Part shown: positions 1-11,723 of the stretch, in pieces
Position numbering within the stretch: position 1 is the stretch's first letter
Layout of the letters: each line of letters opens with the position of its first letter
From: Tetradesmus obliquus
Lineage: Eukaryota > Chlorophyta > Chlorophyceae > Sphaeropleales > Scenedesmaceae
Length of the DNA stretch: 64,000 nt
Direction of reading: 5' to 3'
NCBI GenBank assembly: GCA_030272155.1
Contig: CP126195.1
Location: forward strand, 5,439,001-5,503,000
The notes under the pieces: generated by a model
Told to the model about the DNA's origin: nothing
Database searches by the model: none
Seen by the model: only the letters and a program-made list of their open reading frames with translations
Translations under genes and position numbers: made by a program

Positions 1-698
1 CAGACAAAAGATCAGGGTATTCAGCAAGCAACTCACACTGCACGGTAGGCCAGCATTTGAATCATCATCATCATCATGTTACCCATCAAGCATCAGCTTA
101 CTTTATATGGGAGGGTGTCCCCGTTGTAACCTGCATGCGATGTGATTTGTAAGTTATTCTGATGTAGAGCAAGCCTGGGCCTTTCCAGCTCCACACAAAT
201 CTACGGCACGCCACGTCCTCAAACCTTCATGGTATCATCTAACACAATGAGCTTCAATCACTTCAAAACTGCTGGGCTAGCTGCAGCTGCAGGTGCTGCT
301 GCCCAACAACAGTGCACAGTTGCAGGTGACGCTGTGTTGTTTCAACAGCCTCCTGCTTTCAAAAACAGGTTCATACTATATAAATTTAAAGGTTGTCTGT
401 TAGGCGAGATACGGACCAACCAGTCGCCTGCATTGCGTAGCGCGCGCTGGGGGGCGAACCGGTACCGCTCGTCTGACGAATGACACTAGATGTCAACAGC
501 AGATCAGTGACGTTAACTAGACGCATTTCAACCGCATTAGGCAACGCAATTGAAGCAATCGTGTCGGGACAACTGCTCTTCTGTTGACAGAAACAGTCTG
601 GCTTTCCAACGGAGTCGGAGTGCCGCGTCGACATGAAATGTGCCCCTCGCACTGCCGAACAGCTATCATAGTGTCACCTCGGATTTACTATTTCAGAC
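1..698. other. 5' flank of the first glycosyltransferase gene
   Basis: No coding region is supported here. The stretch holds a short CAT/ATC run near 62-78 followed by a word shared with 33372-33392, and a TATA-like element at 377-385. It probably contains the promoter and 5' UTR of the gene that starts at 699. Small open frames in this stretch have no family resemblance. Confidence 0.5.
377..385 (+). promoter_or_regulatory. TATA-like box upstream of glycosyltransferase 1
   Basis: TATATAAAT occurs about 320 bases before the ATG at 699 in locally AT-rich sequence. A similar element lies about 340 bases before the sulfotransferase ATG. Its role as a core promoter is inferred from sequence and spacing only. 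Confidence 0.4.
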
Positions 699-1272
699 AT
701 GCAGCGCAACAGATCCCTCATCATCCCCAGCAGCAGCAAGTGCACTCAGCAGCAGCAGCTGCCATGCAGCACACCCCCAAGCAGCGGCGTCGGCACCAGC
801 AGCAGCAGCAGCAACGACGATGAAAAAAGGTCGCAAATATGGTCTATGGTGCAGTTTGGCGTGCTGCTGATGCTGGCAGGCGTGCTGCTCCTCATCACAA
901 CTGGCAACATACAGTTGCACCCTTGCTTTACATTTCCAAAGGGCACAGCAGCTGCAGTAGCAGCTCCAGCAGCACCTCAGCAGTGGCAGCAGGCAGCAGT
1001 AGACTACACAAAAGAGACGGCTCAAGCAACGGCAGCAGCAGCGGCCGCGCTGGCAGCAGCAGCAAATGGCTCGGCAGTAGACCCGTTGCTGCTCCATGCC
1101 TTCCCACAGCCGATTGTGGACAGTTTCCCTCAACTGACACACTGTGGGCTTGCTGGAATTGGAGGCCCCAGGCGCTGGATGCAGCAGTATGCGCAGCTGC
1201 ATGCAGACATCATATACTCAACGCTGCAGCAAGAACGAAGTGAAGAAGGCAGCAGTGAGGGTAACACCAGCA

Positions 1273-1304
<32 letters not shown>

Positions 1305-3157
1305 GGTAGCAGCAGCAGCAGCAGCAGCAGCAGCAGTGCCAGCATGCTGCTGCCACGCAAGCAGCAGCGCTACCTGGTATCCATCCCGCACCTCTCAGGG
1401 ACAGCAGATCACGTCATTGGCATGGTCACGCAGTTCTACCTAGCGTTGCTAGGGCAGCGAGCTTTTACTGAGTTCTCCCCTCCAGACCACCCTCCTGGCC
1501 TCGCAGCAGCATGTGACTTCCCATTCTTCAACTGGACGCATCCACAGCAGCTGCCAGATGCATTGCTATCGCCTCTCCCCAAGGAAGCTACCAGCAGGAC
1601 AGATATGGACCCAAATCAAGCGGCAATCTACCCAGATCCATATGACAACTACGCGTTACATAACATGGTGAACCCGCTGGATTCACAGTTGGAAGTTCTC
1701 AGCCGCGCCAACCTCACAAACTTCCCAGTGGGAAATCCCACTGTGCAGTATGTGCTTTCGACAACAAACCGCGGCGCGAGTTACGCATTGCTGCGCAACC
1801 CGCGGCACAAGGAGCAGTTTTGGCGGGAGTACGGGCTGCGCCCCGAGACTGCGTTCATGTGTGGCTTCTGGTCGCTGTGCTCGCCCAATGCAGCAGTACA
1901 AAACATGTATGCGGAGCGCTACTGGACGCCGCTGCGGCAGCCACAAGTGCTGAAAATCGGCATCCAAGTGCGGTTTGGGGATCAGCTGGCATTCCTGCAC
2001 AATGCAGACATGTCGGCGGCTGCGCTAATGGCAATGGCAGCTCCGTACTTCGAGTGCGCAGCAGCTCTTGAGGCAGAGTATGCGCGTGCCGGGCAGCAGT
2101 CAATCTGGTTTGTCATTTCGGACTCAGGTGCATTCCGGAGAGCGGCGCGGCAGAAGTATGGAGACAAGGTGCTGACAGACGATGAGCTGCAGCTGATGCA
2201 TGTGGCGTGTCATTTGAATGATGACCCCAGCTTGTGTCAGCAGTCCAACTTGGAGTCTGCAGTGCAGCACTCTGTAGGTGAGTGGAGTGACCAGTAGTTT
2301 GTGGATGGGGCATGCTGCTGTGTAGCTGCTGTGTGTTGGGTTGAGGTAAATGCATCTCTGCAGCTGCTCAGCTGCCCAGCTGATGATCATTATAGTGCCA
2401 GCCTGAAGGCATGGATGGGTGCCTGTGCAGTGCTTTTGCAGTTGAGCTGAAATTCTTGACTCCACAGATGCACATTGACTCCACAGATGCACATTGACTC
2501 CACAGATGCACATTGACTCCACAGATGCACATTGTCGGCAGTGTGAGCTCGTCTGACAGCTGGACCTTCCTGCCTGCCTTCCTGCCTGCCTTCCTGCCTG
2601 GCCACCTGCCTGCCGCTGCTGCTGCTCCACGGGCGAGATGCTGCTGCTGATCCTGACACGAGACTACTTCTCAACATTGCCTGCTTACCTTCCTGCCTGC
2701 CTGCCGCCGCCGCTGCTGCTGCACAGGCGAGATGCTGTCCTTCAGCCTCACAGACTACCACATCATCACTCAGAACTCGGGCTTTGGCAGGGTGGGGGCA
2801 TGGCTGTCTGGCCGATGGGGCAACATCTATGAGCTGGCGCCTGGCATCAAAGGTGGGCTGATCTCTGCGTGCATATCATGGATTCAGCAAGAGTTACTCA
2901 TTCACTGAATGGCATGCCTATGAACTGTCTTGAAGCCAGCCTGCAGGCTGCAGGACTTGAGACAGAGGTTTCTGACTGCATGCGCGTCCTTGGCTTGGTG
3001 CTTTTGGGTCGGCAGCTTCAACTCTAACACACTCACGTGTGTGCACCTCGATGTATTTTGCTGTTGCTGTTGTGCTGCTGCTGCAGATGCTGCAAGGGTG
3101 TGCCCCCGGCGGCCCACTGGCCCCAAAAAGTCAGCAAACCACTGGAGCAGGATCTGA
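699..3157 (+). CDS. Fucosyltransferase-like type II membrane glycosyltransferase (copy 1)
   Basis: Three exons, 699-2277, 2727-2852 and 3087-3157, join in phase to give 591 residues. The ATG at 699 is the first in frame, and MQRNRS is shared with the paralog at 29130-31675. A Ser-rich cytosolic tail is followed by one membrane segment (about residues 51-67), an Ala/Ser-rich stem with a poly-Ser run, and a luminal catalytic domain. The domain carries IGIQVRFGD (about 420), which resembles the nucleotide-sugar arginine motif of fucosyltransferases, then FVISDSGAFRRAA (about 472), and in exon 2 SLTDYHIITQNSGFGR. The last exon encodes a basic tail, CPRRPTGPKKSANHWSRI. By family this should be a Golgi enzyme acting on secreted glycans; donor and acceptor are unknown. 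A GT11/GT23/GT37-like relationship is my reading of short motifs, and another GT-B transferase remains possible. Confidence 0.68.
2456..2531 (+). repeat. 19-bp tandem repeat, four identical copies
   Basis: The unit TTGACTCCACAGATGCACA is repeated four times without mismatch inside intron 1 of glycosyltransferase 1. Each copy contains a CACAG word that resembles a 3' splice site. It is followed by a CTGCCTGCCTTC-rich pyrimidine tract. Confidence 0.9.
2633..2660 (+). repeat. Exon-2 acceptor decoy in intron 1 of glycosyltransferase 1
   Basis: GCGAGATGCTG at 2633 copies the beginning of exon 2 (2727), 94 bases upstream of it, and decays after about 25 bases. The splice AG of the true exon (CACAG) reads CACGG in the decoy, so it is unlikely to be used as an acceptor. 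Confidence 0.6.
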
Positions 3158-4735
3158 ACACCAACAGATGCATCAACGCTCCACGGCGTGCATGAACGAT
3201 TGTTTTCTTTGGCCCACACAAGCCACACACTGAAATGTTAGATGGCCATTACGTTACTGAACTGTGGCATTGCTGCACAGCTGCACTGTCCTTTGTCTCT
3301 CAAGCAACCAACTCCTCAGAGGCTGCGTCTGACGCAGCAATGGCACCATGTACTGGTCTCAAAGTTCAAGAACACGACCCAATTTCCACGACGGCTTTGC
3401 AGCTGGGGGACGTCGCCTAGCTTGTTGTGCGCATGCAGAGCCGTGGTAGCTGCAGGCACGACTGTTGTGGGGAAGGTGGGCTGGTGGTGGGCTGTCGGAG
3501 CTGCTTGTTATCATATAGTTGAACGTGTGCTGGAACCTCTCTGTGCATCTGTGGTGCACCCTGCTCACGGTGCTGCTCATGTGCCAACAGCAGTACTGGC
3601 ACAATGTTCTGTTGCGTTCGATGATCCTGGGTGAATTCTGTACCGCACAATGTTATCATTCCGTCACATAGTGTCACACACATAGTCTGCTGCATGGTCT
3701 GCAGCATGGGTGTGGCATGTGTAGAACACTTGGGGGCAGGTTGCTGCTGTGTGGATCAGTACAAGCACAGGCCAGCACTTTGTGTGACAGGCTGCCACCA
3801 TTTGAGGCTTATGCAAAGCACAGCAGTGAAGTCTTGTTGTATTGCTTCATGTTGGATGAAACAGGCATCAGGAGCAATCATCTGGCTGCGGTGAGGCATG
3901 GCACCATAGCGATGGACAGCAGCATTGCCGCTGCTAGCAGCAGACATGCGGCATGTGGTTGCTCAAGCAGAGCCACCAAACGCTGCAGTTTGCTTGATTA
4001 TGCGGCCTGTTCAGACATGCTCGTATGCCCATGTGCATGGTCATAGTGGCCCTGCAGGTGCCTGCCGTGCTGCTGCATGCATGCTTCCGGCTGTGCCGTG
4101 TGGAACGGCAGATCTGGGATGATGATGATGATGATGATGATCGGCAGATCTGCTGCAGAAGCTCAGTGACCACTGAACAACATGATGTCATGCATGTTGA
4201 CAGCAGCAACACTGCAAAAGCTAGTTGTGTCATACATGCTCTTGAATCAAAGCATTCACCGAGTTTAGGAGTGTACGGAAGCACTGGTTTGGGCCCGGTG
4301 GCATGCCAGGGCGTGCGCTGCAGTTGTGCACCTGCAGCGCACACGCAGGCAAGCGACAACAAATGCCACAATGGCCGGCAAGAATTAAGATGCCTTGCAC
4401 CAGTACCATATTGTGTAAAGCAATGTGTTCAACAATACTTATGGGCAGGTTGTGCACAGGGATCCAGTGATGCTGTACTGCACCACACTTCCAGTAGTGT
4501 GACAGACCGGCTGTAGGATTGAAATGTACAGCATGGTTCATACGGAAGTCACAATATATCAACAAGGGTACATTCAGATCGTTATATCTCATGTTGTAAG
4601 TCAATCGTGCTGTTGCGCGCTCGCGGTTTCCCTCGTTCTTGCAATCCAAGCGCAACCCTCCGCCTTGTTTTCTATATTGCAGCAACAGAAAACTGCTTTG
4701 ACTCGTTTGTAATTAACATTAAACGATGAGCTGAC
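3158..4735. other. Intergenic stretch without supported gene
   Basis: Only short, unrelated reading frames are seen. The stretch contains a (GAT)n run at about 4117-4141 flanked by two GGCAGATCTG words (a short imperfect direct repeat), and otherwise nothing recognisable. It should hold the 3' UTR of the upstream gene and the promoter of the first sulfatase. Confidence 0.5.
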
Positions 4736-5466
4736 ATGAGGAGCTGCAGCTGCAGCACTGTTCCCACGAAGATGCGGAGGCCCGCCTTGGCGCCGCGCTC
4801 TGTTGTGCCTCGCGTAGCCGGATGTCTTCTCGTGCTACTGCTATGTGGAACCTCGTTGCGAGCTGTAACATCAGAGGGCCGTGCTGAAGGTAAGCACACT
4901 GTGACAGTCTCGTCACCTGGCAAGCACTCGTCCTGCTGCTGCAGCTGCTGTCCTGCTGCTGGCTGCATGCCTGATGCTGGCTTGCCACGCGGCACACACA
5001 GCAGCTGAGCTCGCTCATAACTTCGTTTACAATGAACTTACATCCATTAACTATGACGAGAAACAAGCAATGATGAGCAGTGGCAATGCATCAGCAGCAG
5101 GGCGTTGACATGCGTTTACACCCATGGTAGGGCCATGCGCTGATGGTGCCCTGCTTCTGTGTTCTGCTGCATATAGCAGATGCATCAGATACAAACTCTG
5201 GTACACCGAGCAACCTACAACTTCAACAGCAGCAGCAACAGCCCACACCATCGGCAGCAGTGGCAGCAGCGGCACTGTTACAAAGGTCTGCAGGAGGAGC
5301 ACCATTACCCAAACAGCAGCAGCAGCAACACGAGACCCAACAGCAGCAGTTGAAACAGCAGCAGACAGGTGCTCTACTGCAACCTTCTGTCCATGAGGCG
5401 CAAGCATCACAGCAACAGCTGGCAGCAAGGAGTAGCAGCAGCAGCAGCAGCAACACCACCAGAGTA

Positions 5467-5503
<37 letters not shown>

Positions 5504-5889
5504 CAGAACAGGTGTCAGCCCAGAACGCTGACACAAACATTTCAGCAGCAGCTCCGGTCAGCAGATCCAACAGGAGAGGCAGCAGCAGAGACAGGCGCAG
5601 CAAGGCGTCACAAAGCCAGGCCATTCCTGCTGGCTATGCGCGAGGCTGTACACCACCAAGTAAGGACATGCCAGACAGCTCGAGCTCTGCAAGCGTGTTT
5701 GAAAGCCATCGGACTGTGGCTAGTCATGCAGAAGAACTGTATCGAATCATTTGATTATTAAACAATGTATGCAGATAAGCAATGACGGACGTGACTGCCC
5801 GTGCAGTGATCAGCATGCTGCCATTCTGTAGCCGTCAATGTTTTGATGCGGCTTGCATACCAGTGTTTCTGACAATGTAAGCATGCTGC

Positions 5890-5935
<46 letters not shown>

Positions 5936-7777
5936 GCTGCTCTTTTTCATAGAGCTGCCAACGTGGCCAGTGGGTGCTCCCAAGGTGGCGCCACTGCCAG
6001 CTGGCAAGCGCCCCAACTTCATAGTAATCCTGGCTGATGACATGGGCTGGGATGACATCGGGTTACACCACCCGCGCGGGCCAGACGGCGTTATTTCAGC
6101 AGGCGCCCAGACGCCCAACATTGACAAGTTGATAAAAGGAGGCATGAGCTTCACCAACTTTTACGCCACGCCGCTGTGTGCAATGGGCCGGGCGGAGCTG
6201 CTGACTGGGCGGGACTTCCCACGCACCGGCAACCTGTACAACTCGTGAGCTTCTTCTGCATTGTGCTGATGAGCAGCTCTGCCAAGGTTGCAAGTGGCAG
6301 AATCTTCTGCTTGAGTGCACCTGCTGAGAAGTTCTAAACCTAGGTGGCATGCCTGGAAGGTTTGACTGATGTGCTACTGCAGCCAGTGATTGGAAACTGA
6401 TCTGTGTTTCTACCATGATCCAGCACAAGCAGGTGTGAATCAGCAGCTTCTGCAACTCATTTAAGGCCCCTGCTGCTGCCGCTGCCGCTGCTGCTGCTGC
6501 CAGGCGCGGCTACGATGCGTTCCACCTGGGCGAGGCCACTGCAGGCAACGTGATGCAGCAGGCGGGATACGTCACAGCACACTACGGCAAGTGGTGAGCG
6601 CCGCCGCTGCTGCTGCTGCTGCCGTTTGCTGCAGTACACCCACAATTCATGTAGGCACCATCATCCACCTCAGATGATGCAAGCACACTGATCGTGACAT
6701 GATATTAATGCTCTGGCCGTGTGAAATTGGTATTACAGGCACAATGGGCGTGCGCTGGGCTACGAGCCGTGGTGGCGTGGCTTCAATGAGAGCTGGCTGC
6801 CCACTGACTACATCCACCTCGACAACCTCATGCGGTGAGGGTGTATGCTGTGTACTCGTTTATTGTGTTATGTTATGCTCTGTTATGCTAAGCCTGTAAC
6901 GGCTACATTCCACCTAATATAGCCTCAATCATTTGCGCCTGCAAGCACTGCTGCTGCCTCCTAGTACAACAGCAACCAGTTTAATGGCGTTTAGGCTTGT
7001 GGCCGCGGCACTCGTGCAGCTGCCTGCACACCTGTTAGAACATCCACTGTTCTTTTAGTGCGGCTGTCATGTGAGAGCTGTCTGGGAGTCACATGCTACT
7101 GCAATGATGCTGCCTCACTGCACACTGCGCAGGCACAACGGGCGCTACGTGCAGACACAAGGAATGATGGAGCAGATTCTGGTTGACAATATGGCAGGCT
7201 TCCTGCAGCAACGCGGAGAGGACGGGAAGCCATTTTTTGTGTACTACGCGCCTTACGCCATCCACAAAAAGTGAGGCCAGGTTCCAAAAGAGCTTGTCGT
7301 GGTGTCCCAGGGCAACACATGCTGAGACAGCTGGATACCTGCAGTTACAGTTGGAACTGGCTGCAACGCCGCATGCATTCGCTTAGTCCCTGCGTGCAAC
7401 GGCGTTCAAGCAGCCGTCACAATTGTTGAGAGTCAGTCATGATATTGCCTTAACAGATCAACGTCGTTCTGTCGGCCATGAAGACTTGCCAGTGAAGATT
7501 TAGTGTGTCCAGCAATGCTGCTCTTGCAGCGAGCCGGCATCAAGCTCAGCATGCAGATGCAGTAGGAGGCAGCAGGCAACAGCTGCAGCAGCAGCAGCCG
7601 GCATCGAGCTCAGCAGCAGCAGCAGCAGCAGCAGCCGGCATCAAATTCATCATGCATATGCAGTAGAAGGCAGCAGGCTCTAACAACCCAGGTTATCGTC
7701 CTGTCAATACATCATTTTCACTGCTGCAGTCTGCAAACCACAGGTCTAGCACGCAAAAGTCCATGCTGTGCTTTGCG

Positions 7778-7809
<32 letters not shown>

Positions 7810-10800
7810 AGTGTGCAATCTACAGGTCTAGCGCGCAACAAGTCCACGCTGCACTTTGCACCGGAGCCGTACTTGTCACGTGTGCAGGCGCTGCAGCCCC
7901 CGCCTGGGGACCTCAATGCACAAGTGAGCACAACCACTGGTTACTACTCATGGCATGATTGGTGCAGCACCCTAGAAGGTGCACCTACCTGTTTGTCGAT
8001 GCACATGGTGTGCTGTGCTGGAGCAACCTCAGCAGTGACAATTAAATCTAACCTGCTGCATTGGCCCTTCCCTGCTTCACGGTAGCGTGCTGGACCCTTT
8101 TGACACTGATGCAGCACACGGACAGGCACATGCTGTGGTGCTGTTTGTGTCATGCATGCGGATTGGATCCATGTGCCAAGTGTGGGAGCTGCTGCTATAC
8201 ATCAATGGCGTGCTGGGGCGGCTGTTTGCTGTTGTGGGGGCCAAGCGACATAACATAATGTAACATGTTACATAACAACTTTCAAACCTGCTGTGCCAGG
8301 TGTGGGCGATGCTGCTGTACATTGATGACGTGCTGGGGCGGCTGCTTACTGTCGTGGGGGCCCAGCGGCATAATGTCATGTAACATGTTACATACCAATT
8401 TTTGGACCTGCTCCACCAGGTGTGGGCGATGCTGCTGTACATTGATGACGTGCTGGGGCGGCTGTTTGAGGCAGTGGCCGCCAGCGGGCTGGCCGACAGC
8501 ACCTACATACTGCTCACAGCAGACAATGGGCCGGGGCTGCCGAAAGCCTTCCTGAAAGACAAGATGCAGCGGCTGGTGAGCATGATTCGTTCAAGATTTT
8601 CCCCTGCAATGTGCCAGGCAGTGGGCACGATTGAAGGGTGTAAGTGTTCCTTGCCAGCATTGAACCGCATGGTGTTGATGCCCCAGGGTTTGCAGGGGCG
8701 TATTGCGGGTGAACAGCAGATGTGCTCTCTCTTTGCAGCACAGCTGAGTCATTAGGGCAACCAGCAATCGCCAAGGATGTGTGCTGACAGTCATTTACTG
8801 TGCTCTGTCAATGCAGATGCGCATGCCAAGCGGCATGATAGGAGACAAGAACTTCATTGACCCCGCATTGGGCAGCAGCGGCACCGAGGGCGCGCTGCGC
8901 AACCACCTGGCCGTAACCGGCCCTGGCGTGCCTGCAGGCGCAGTGGACGACACCCTACTGTCCCTGGCTGATGTCCTGCCCACGATAGCCGAGCTGGGCA
9001 ACGCAACAGACACACGCCACATGCCTTGGTCTGGCATTAGCTTTGCCAATCTGCTGAAGCCGGGAGGCAAGGCGACAAAGGAGCAGCAGGAGAGGTTTAT
9101 GTTTACGCTTGTCACCTCGGGTGACAAGCGGCAGTGTCCGCTGCTGGATGACATGATGCGCAAGTACCTGCCAGACCTGGGGCCTGACAGGTGAATTACT
9201 TGTTATGTTATGTTATGTTATCTTATGTTACATCATTGATGTTACAAAATACTGCATTACATTACATTACATTACATGCTCCACTCAACGAGGAGTGGGA
9301 ACCCCAGTCAGGAGCCAACGAGAGGCTCATAGGGGGAGGAAACATCGAAGAACATCTCATCATCGTCCAAACCGCCAGAAGAAAACGCAGAAAAGAACTC
9401 ATCAGCATCATCAATAGCTTGAGCAATAGCCTGAGAGGACAGAAGGACCTCAGGATCACTGTCATATGGCTTTTGCACTGGTGGCAAAGTGTTGCTGGCT
9501 GCTTCCAGCAGCACCTTTGTCATTTGCGAGTGGTCTTCTGCACAGTGCAGTCTGTGCCATGCCATGCAAGGCACTGATGTTGTCTGCCATGCTGCTGCTT
9601 TTTAGGGAGGTGCGTAAGCCTCAGCCCATGCTGGCCTACACCAACAGCAGCGGTGGCAGCGTGGTCAAGAACTGCATCGTGGGCAGGTGGAAGGAGTACA
9701 AGTGGTACGGCTGCAGCGGCAGGGTCTTCAGGTGAGCAACTACTTAGGCAGGTGTCTAGTGCTGCTTGTGCTTGTAAGGGATTGCAAAAGGGCCTGGCTG
9801 CAGCGGCAGGGTCTTCAGGTGAGCAACTACTTAGGCAGGTGTCTAGTGCTGCTTGTGCTTGTGTCGGAGTGCAAGTGGTATGGCTGCAGCGGCAGAGTCT
9901 TCAGGTGAGCACGCCATGCGATGGCTTTGCTGCAGTACTACATGTACAGCCTGCATGGCAGTGCAGATGGTGACAGCACCAGGCAGTGCATCTCGCCTGA
10001 GCATGCCGTGCAGGCGTTGCGGCACAGGTCACGTTTTTGGAGATGAAGGTCCTTGCGAGCAGGTGGCGGTCAGCAACGCTAGTTGATTGATCAATAGCAC
10101 CTTAGTTAACGCACTGCATTGGCACCTTCTTGCCCGCAGGTTCGCCAACGGCTCCCACATCGAGCTGCCCTGCAACGAGGTCACAGGCGCACAGCAGCGC
10201 ACCATTGCCGCCGCCTTCGACAAGCAAGCGCGGCAGTGGTGGGCCTCAGTGGTGGCGGAGCCGCACTCTTTCACAAAGCCCGTGTTTCAGCTGGGTTTAG
10301 GGGGCTGGAAAGCCAGCAATGTGGAGGCCTCGGGGGCCATTGAGATCAGCAGGGGCGACGTGCTGCTGTCCAGCTTTGCCAACTTTTCGGACGCTGGGCG
10401 GGTGTGCTGGGACATCAACGTGAGTGCGCACTTGCTTTGACAACGAGCAAAGAACAGGCTGCTGCTGATAGTAGTTGCAATGCACGCGCCATGTCAAGCA
10501 ATGTGTGTATGCGACCGGTCCAGCTGCCAGCGTAAGCAGGTACCTGAACGCACTGAGCGCACTGACAGTCAGGTGCTTGGGCCTCCACTTGTTTGACTGC
10601 CAGCTGCACACCAACATTGCGTTCTTACTGCTGCAACAGTCCCTCCAGTGTGCATCAGCCACCCATTGGCATGGCCTTACTGCTTGCTTCAAGCAGCCAT
10701 CAGTAGCATCCTTGGCATGGCGCCACCACACCACACCCTTGCTGGCTTTTGCAGGTGGTCACTCCTGGGCGCTACCTGGTGGGCACCATGTACCGCTTCT

Positions 10801-11652
10801 ACTTCAGAGAGGGCGAGCAGCAGCAGGGCCTGCAGGCAGACATCAGGGTGTCAGTGGGGCCACACGCACAGATAGCTGCTGGCTCCGCGCAATGGAGCAC
10901 TGCCACGCTGCATACCTCGGTGAGTGCCAGAAGCACTACATTACACAACACATCAGGGCTAAACCTGCCTCAGGCACTATTTTAGCGAGCCGCTACTCTG
11001 CTCATGACTGTCATAGTTATAGCACAACTCAGTGAGTGCCATCGGAAGATTGTGCTGTCTTCGGCGTTTACAGCTCCACCAACCACAACCACTGAAGTTC
11101 CTGGCAACTTAGTTTAGGGTTTAGGTTTCGCTTGCTTGCTGCAGCTGGAGCTCAATGTGGTTGGGCCGTGGCTCTGACGCTGTTGGTGATTGTTTGATGC
11201 GGCGTGTCTGCTACATGGTGCTGTGCCCTCAAGCGCGCTGCGCACACCTTTGATCATCATTGCGCCGCCTATAACATGTGCAGGGCGAACCTGTCAGCCG
11301 TGTACTGTTCGTAATGGCAACAACGTGCCTGTTGCGCCTGCCACCTTGCTGACTCTTTCCTTCTGTTCTGCCATGTTCATCCTGATGCGTTTGCTGTGCA
11401 GCCCGGAAAGCGGACAAGCCTCAGTTACATGGACTTGACCGAGTCCGGTTCAGTCCCCAAAGAGGTGTGTTTTGAGCTGCTAGGGTTCAGAGACAAAACC
11501 ACAGGCGAAGCCCTGCCTGCAAGGGACAGCAAAACCCCAGGCGGCCCAAACAGCTGGTTCTTCCACCTATTCAACATACGCTTTGTGCTGAAGCCGGATG
11601 ATGGCAGTGCTGCTGCTGCTGCTGCTGCTGCTGCGGTGGCGGCTAATGATCT

Positions 11653-11723
<71 letters not shown>

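Noticed and set aside
693-1202. Long minus-strand frame opposite glycosyltransferase 1
   Set aside because: It is the antisense of CAG-rich coding sequence, giving Cys/Leu-rich low-complexity peptide without a domain.
2456-2531. CRISPR array
   Set aside because: Units are contiguous without spacers and the DNA is eukaryotic.
8180-8419. Exon-like fragments as pseudogenes or additional sulfatase exons
   Set aside because: They duplicate only one exon edge, would repeat the same residues and break the collinear model; treated as border duplications.
9925-10010. Extra exon in sulfatase A intron 10 (YYMYSLHGS-like)
   Set aside because: Exon 10 joins exon 11 directly in phase in both paralogs, and the related words in B are a 30-bp intron tandem repeat.
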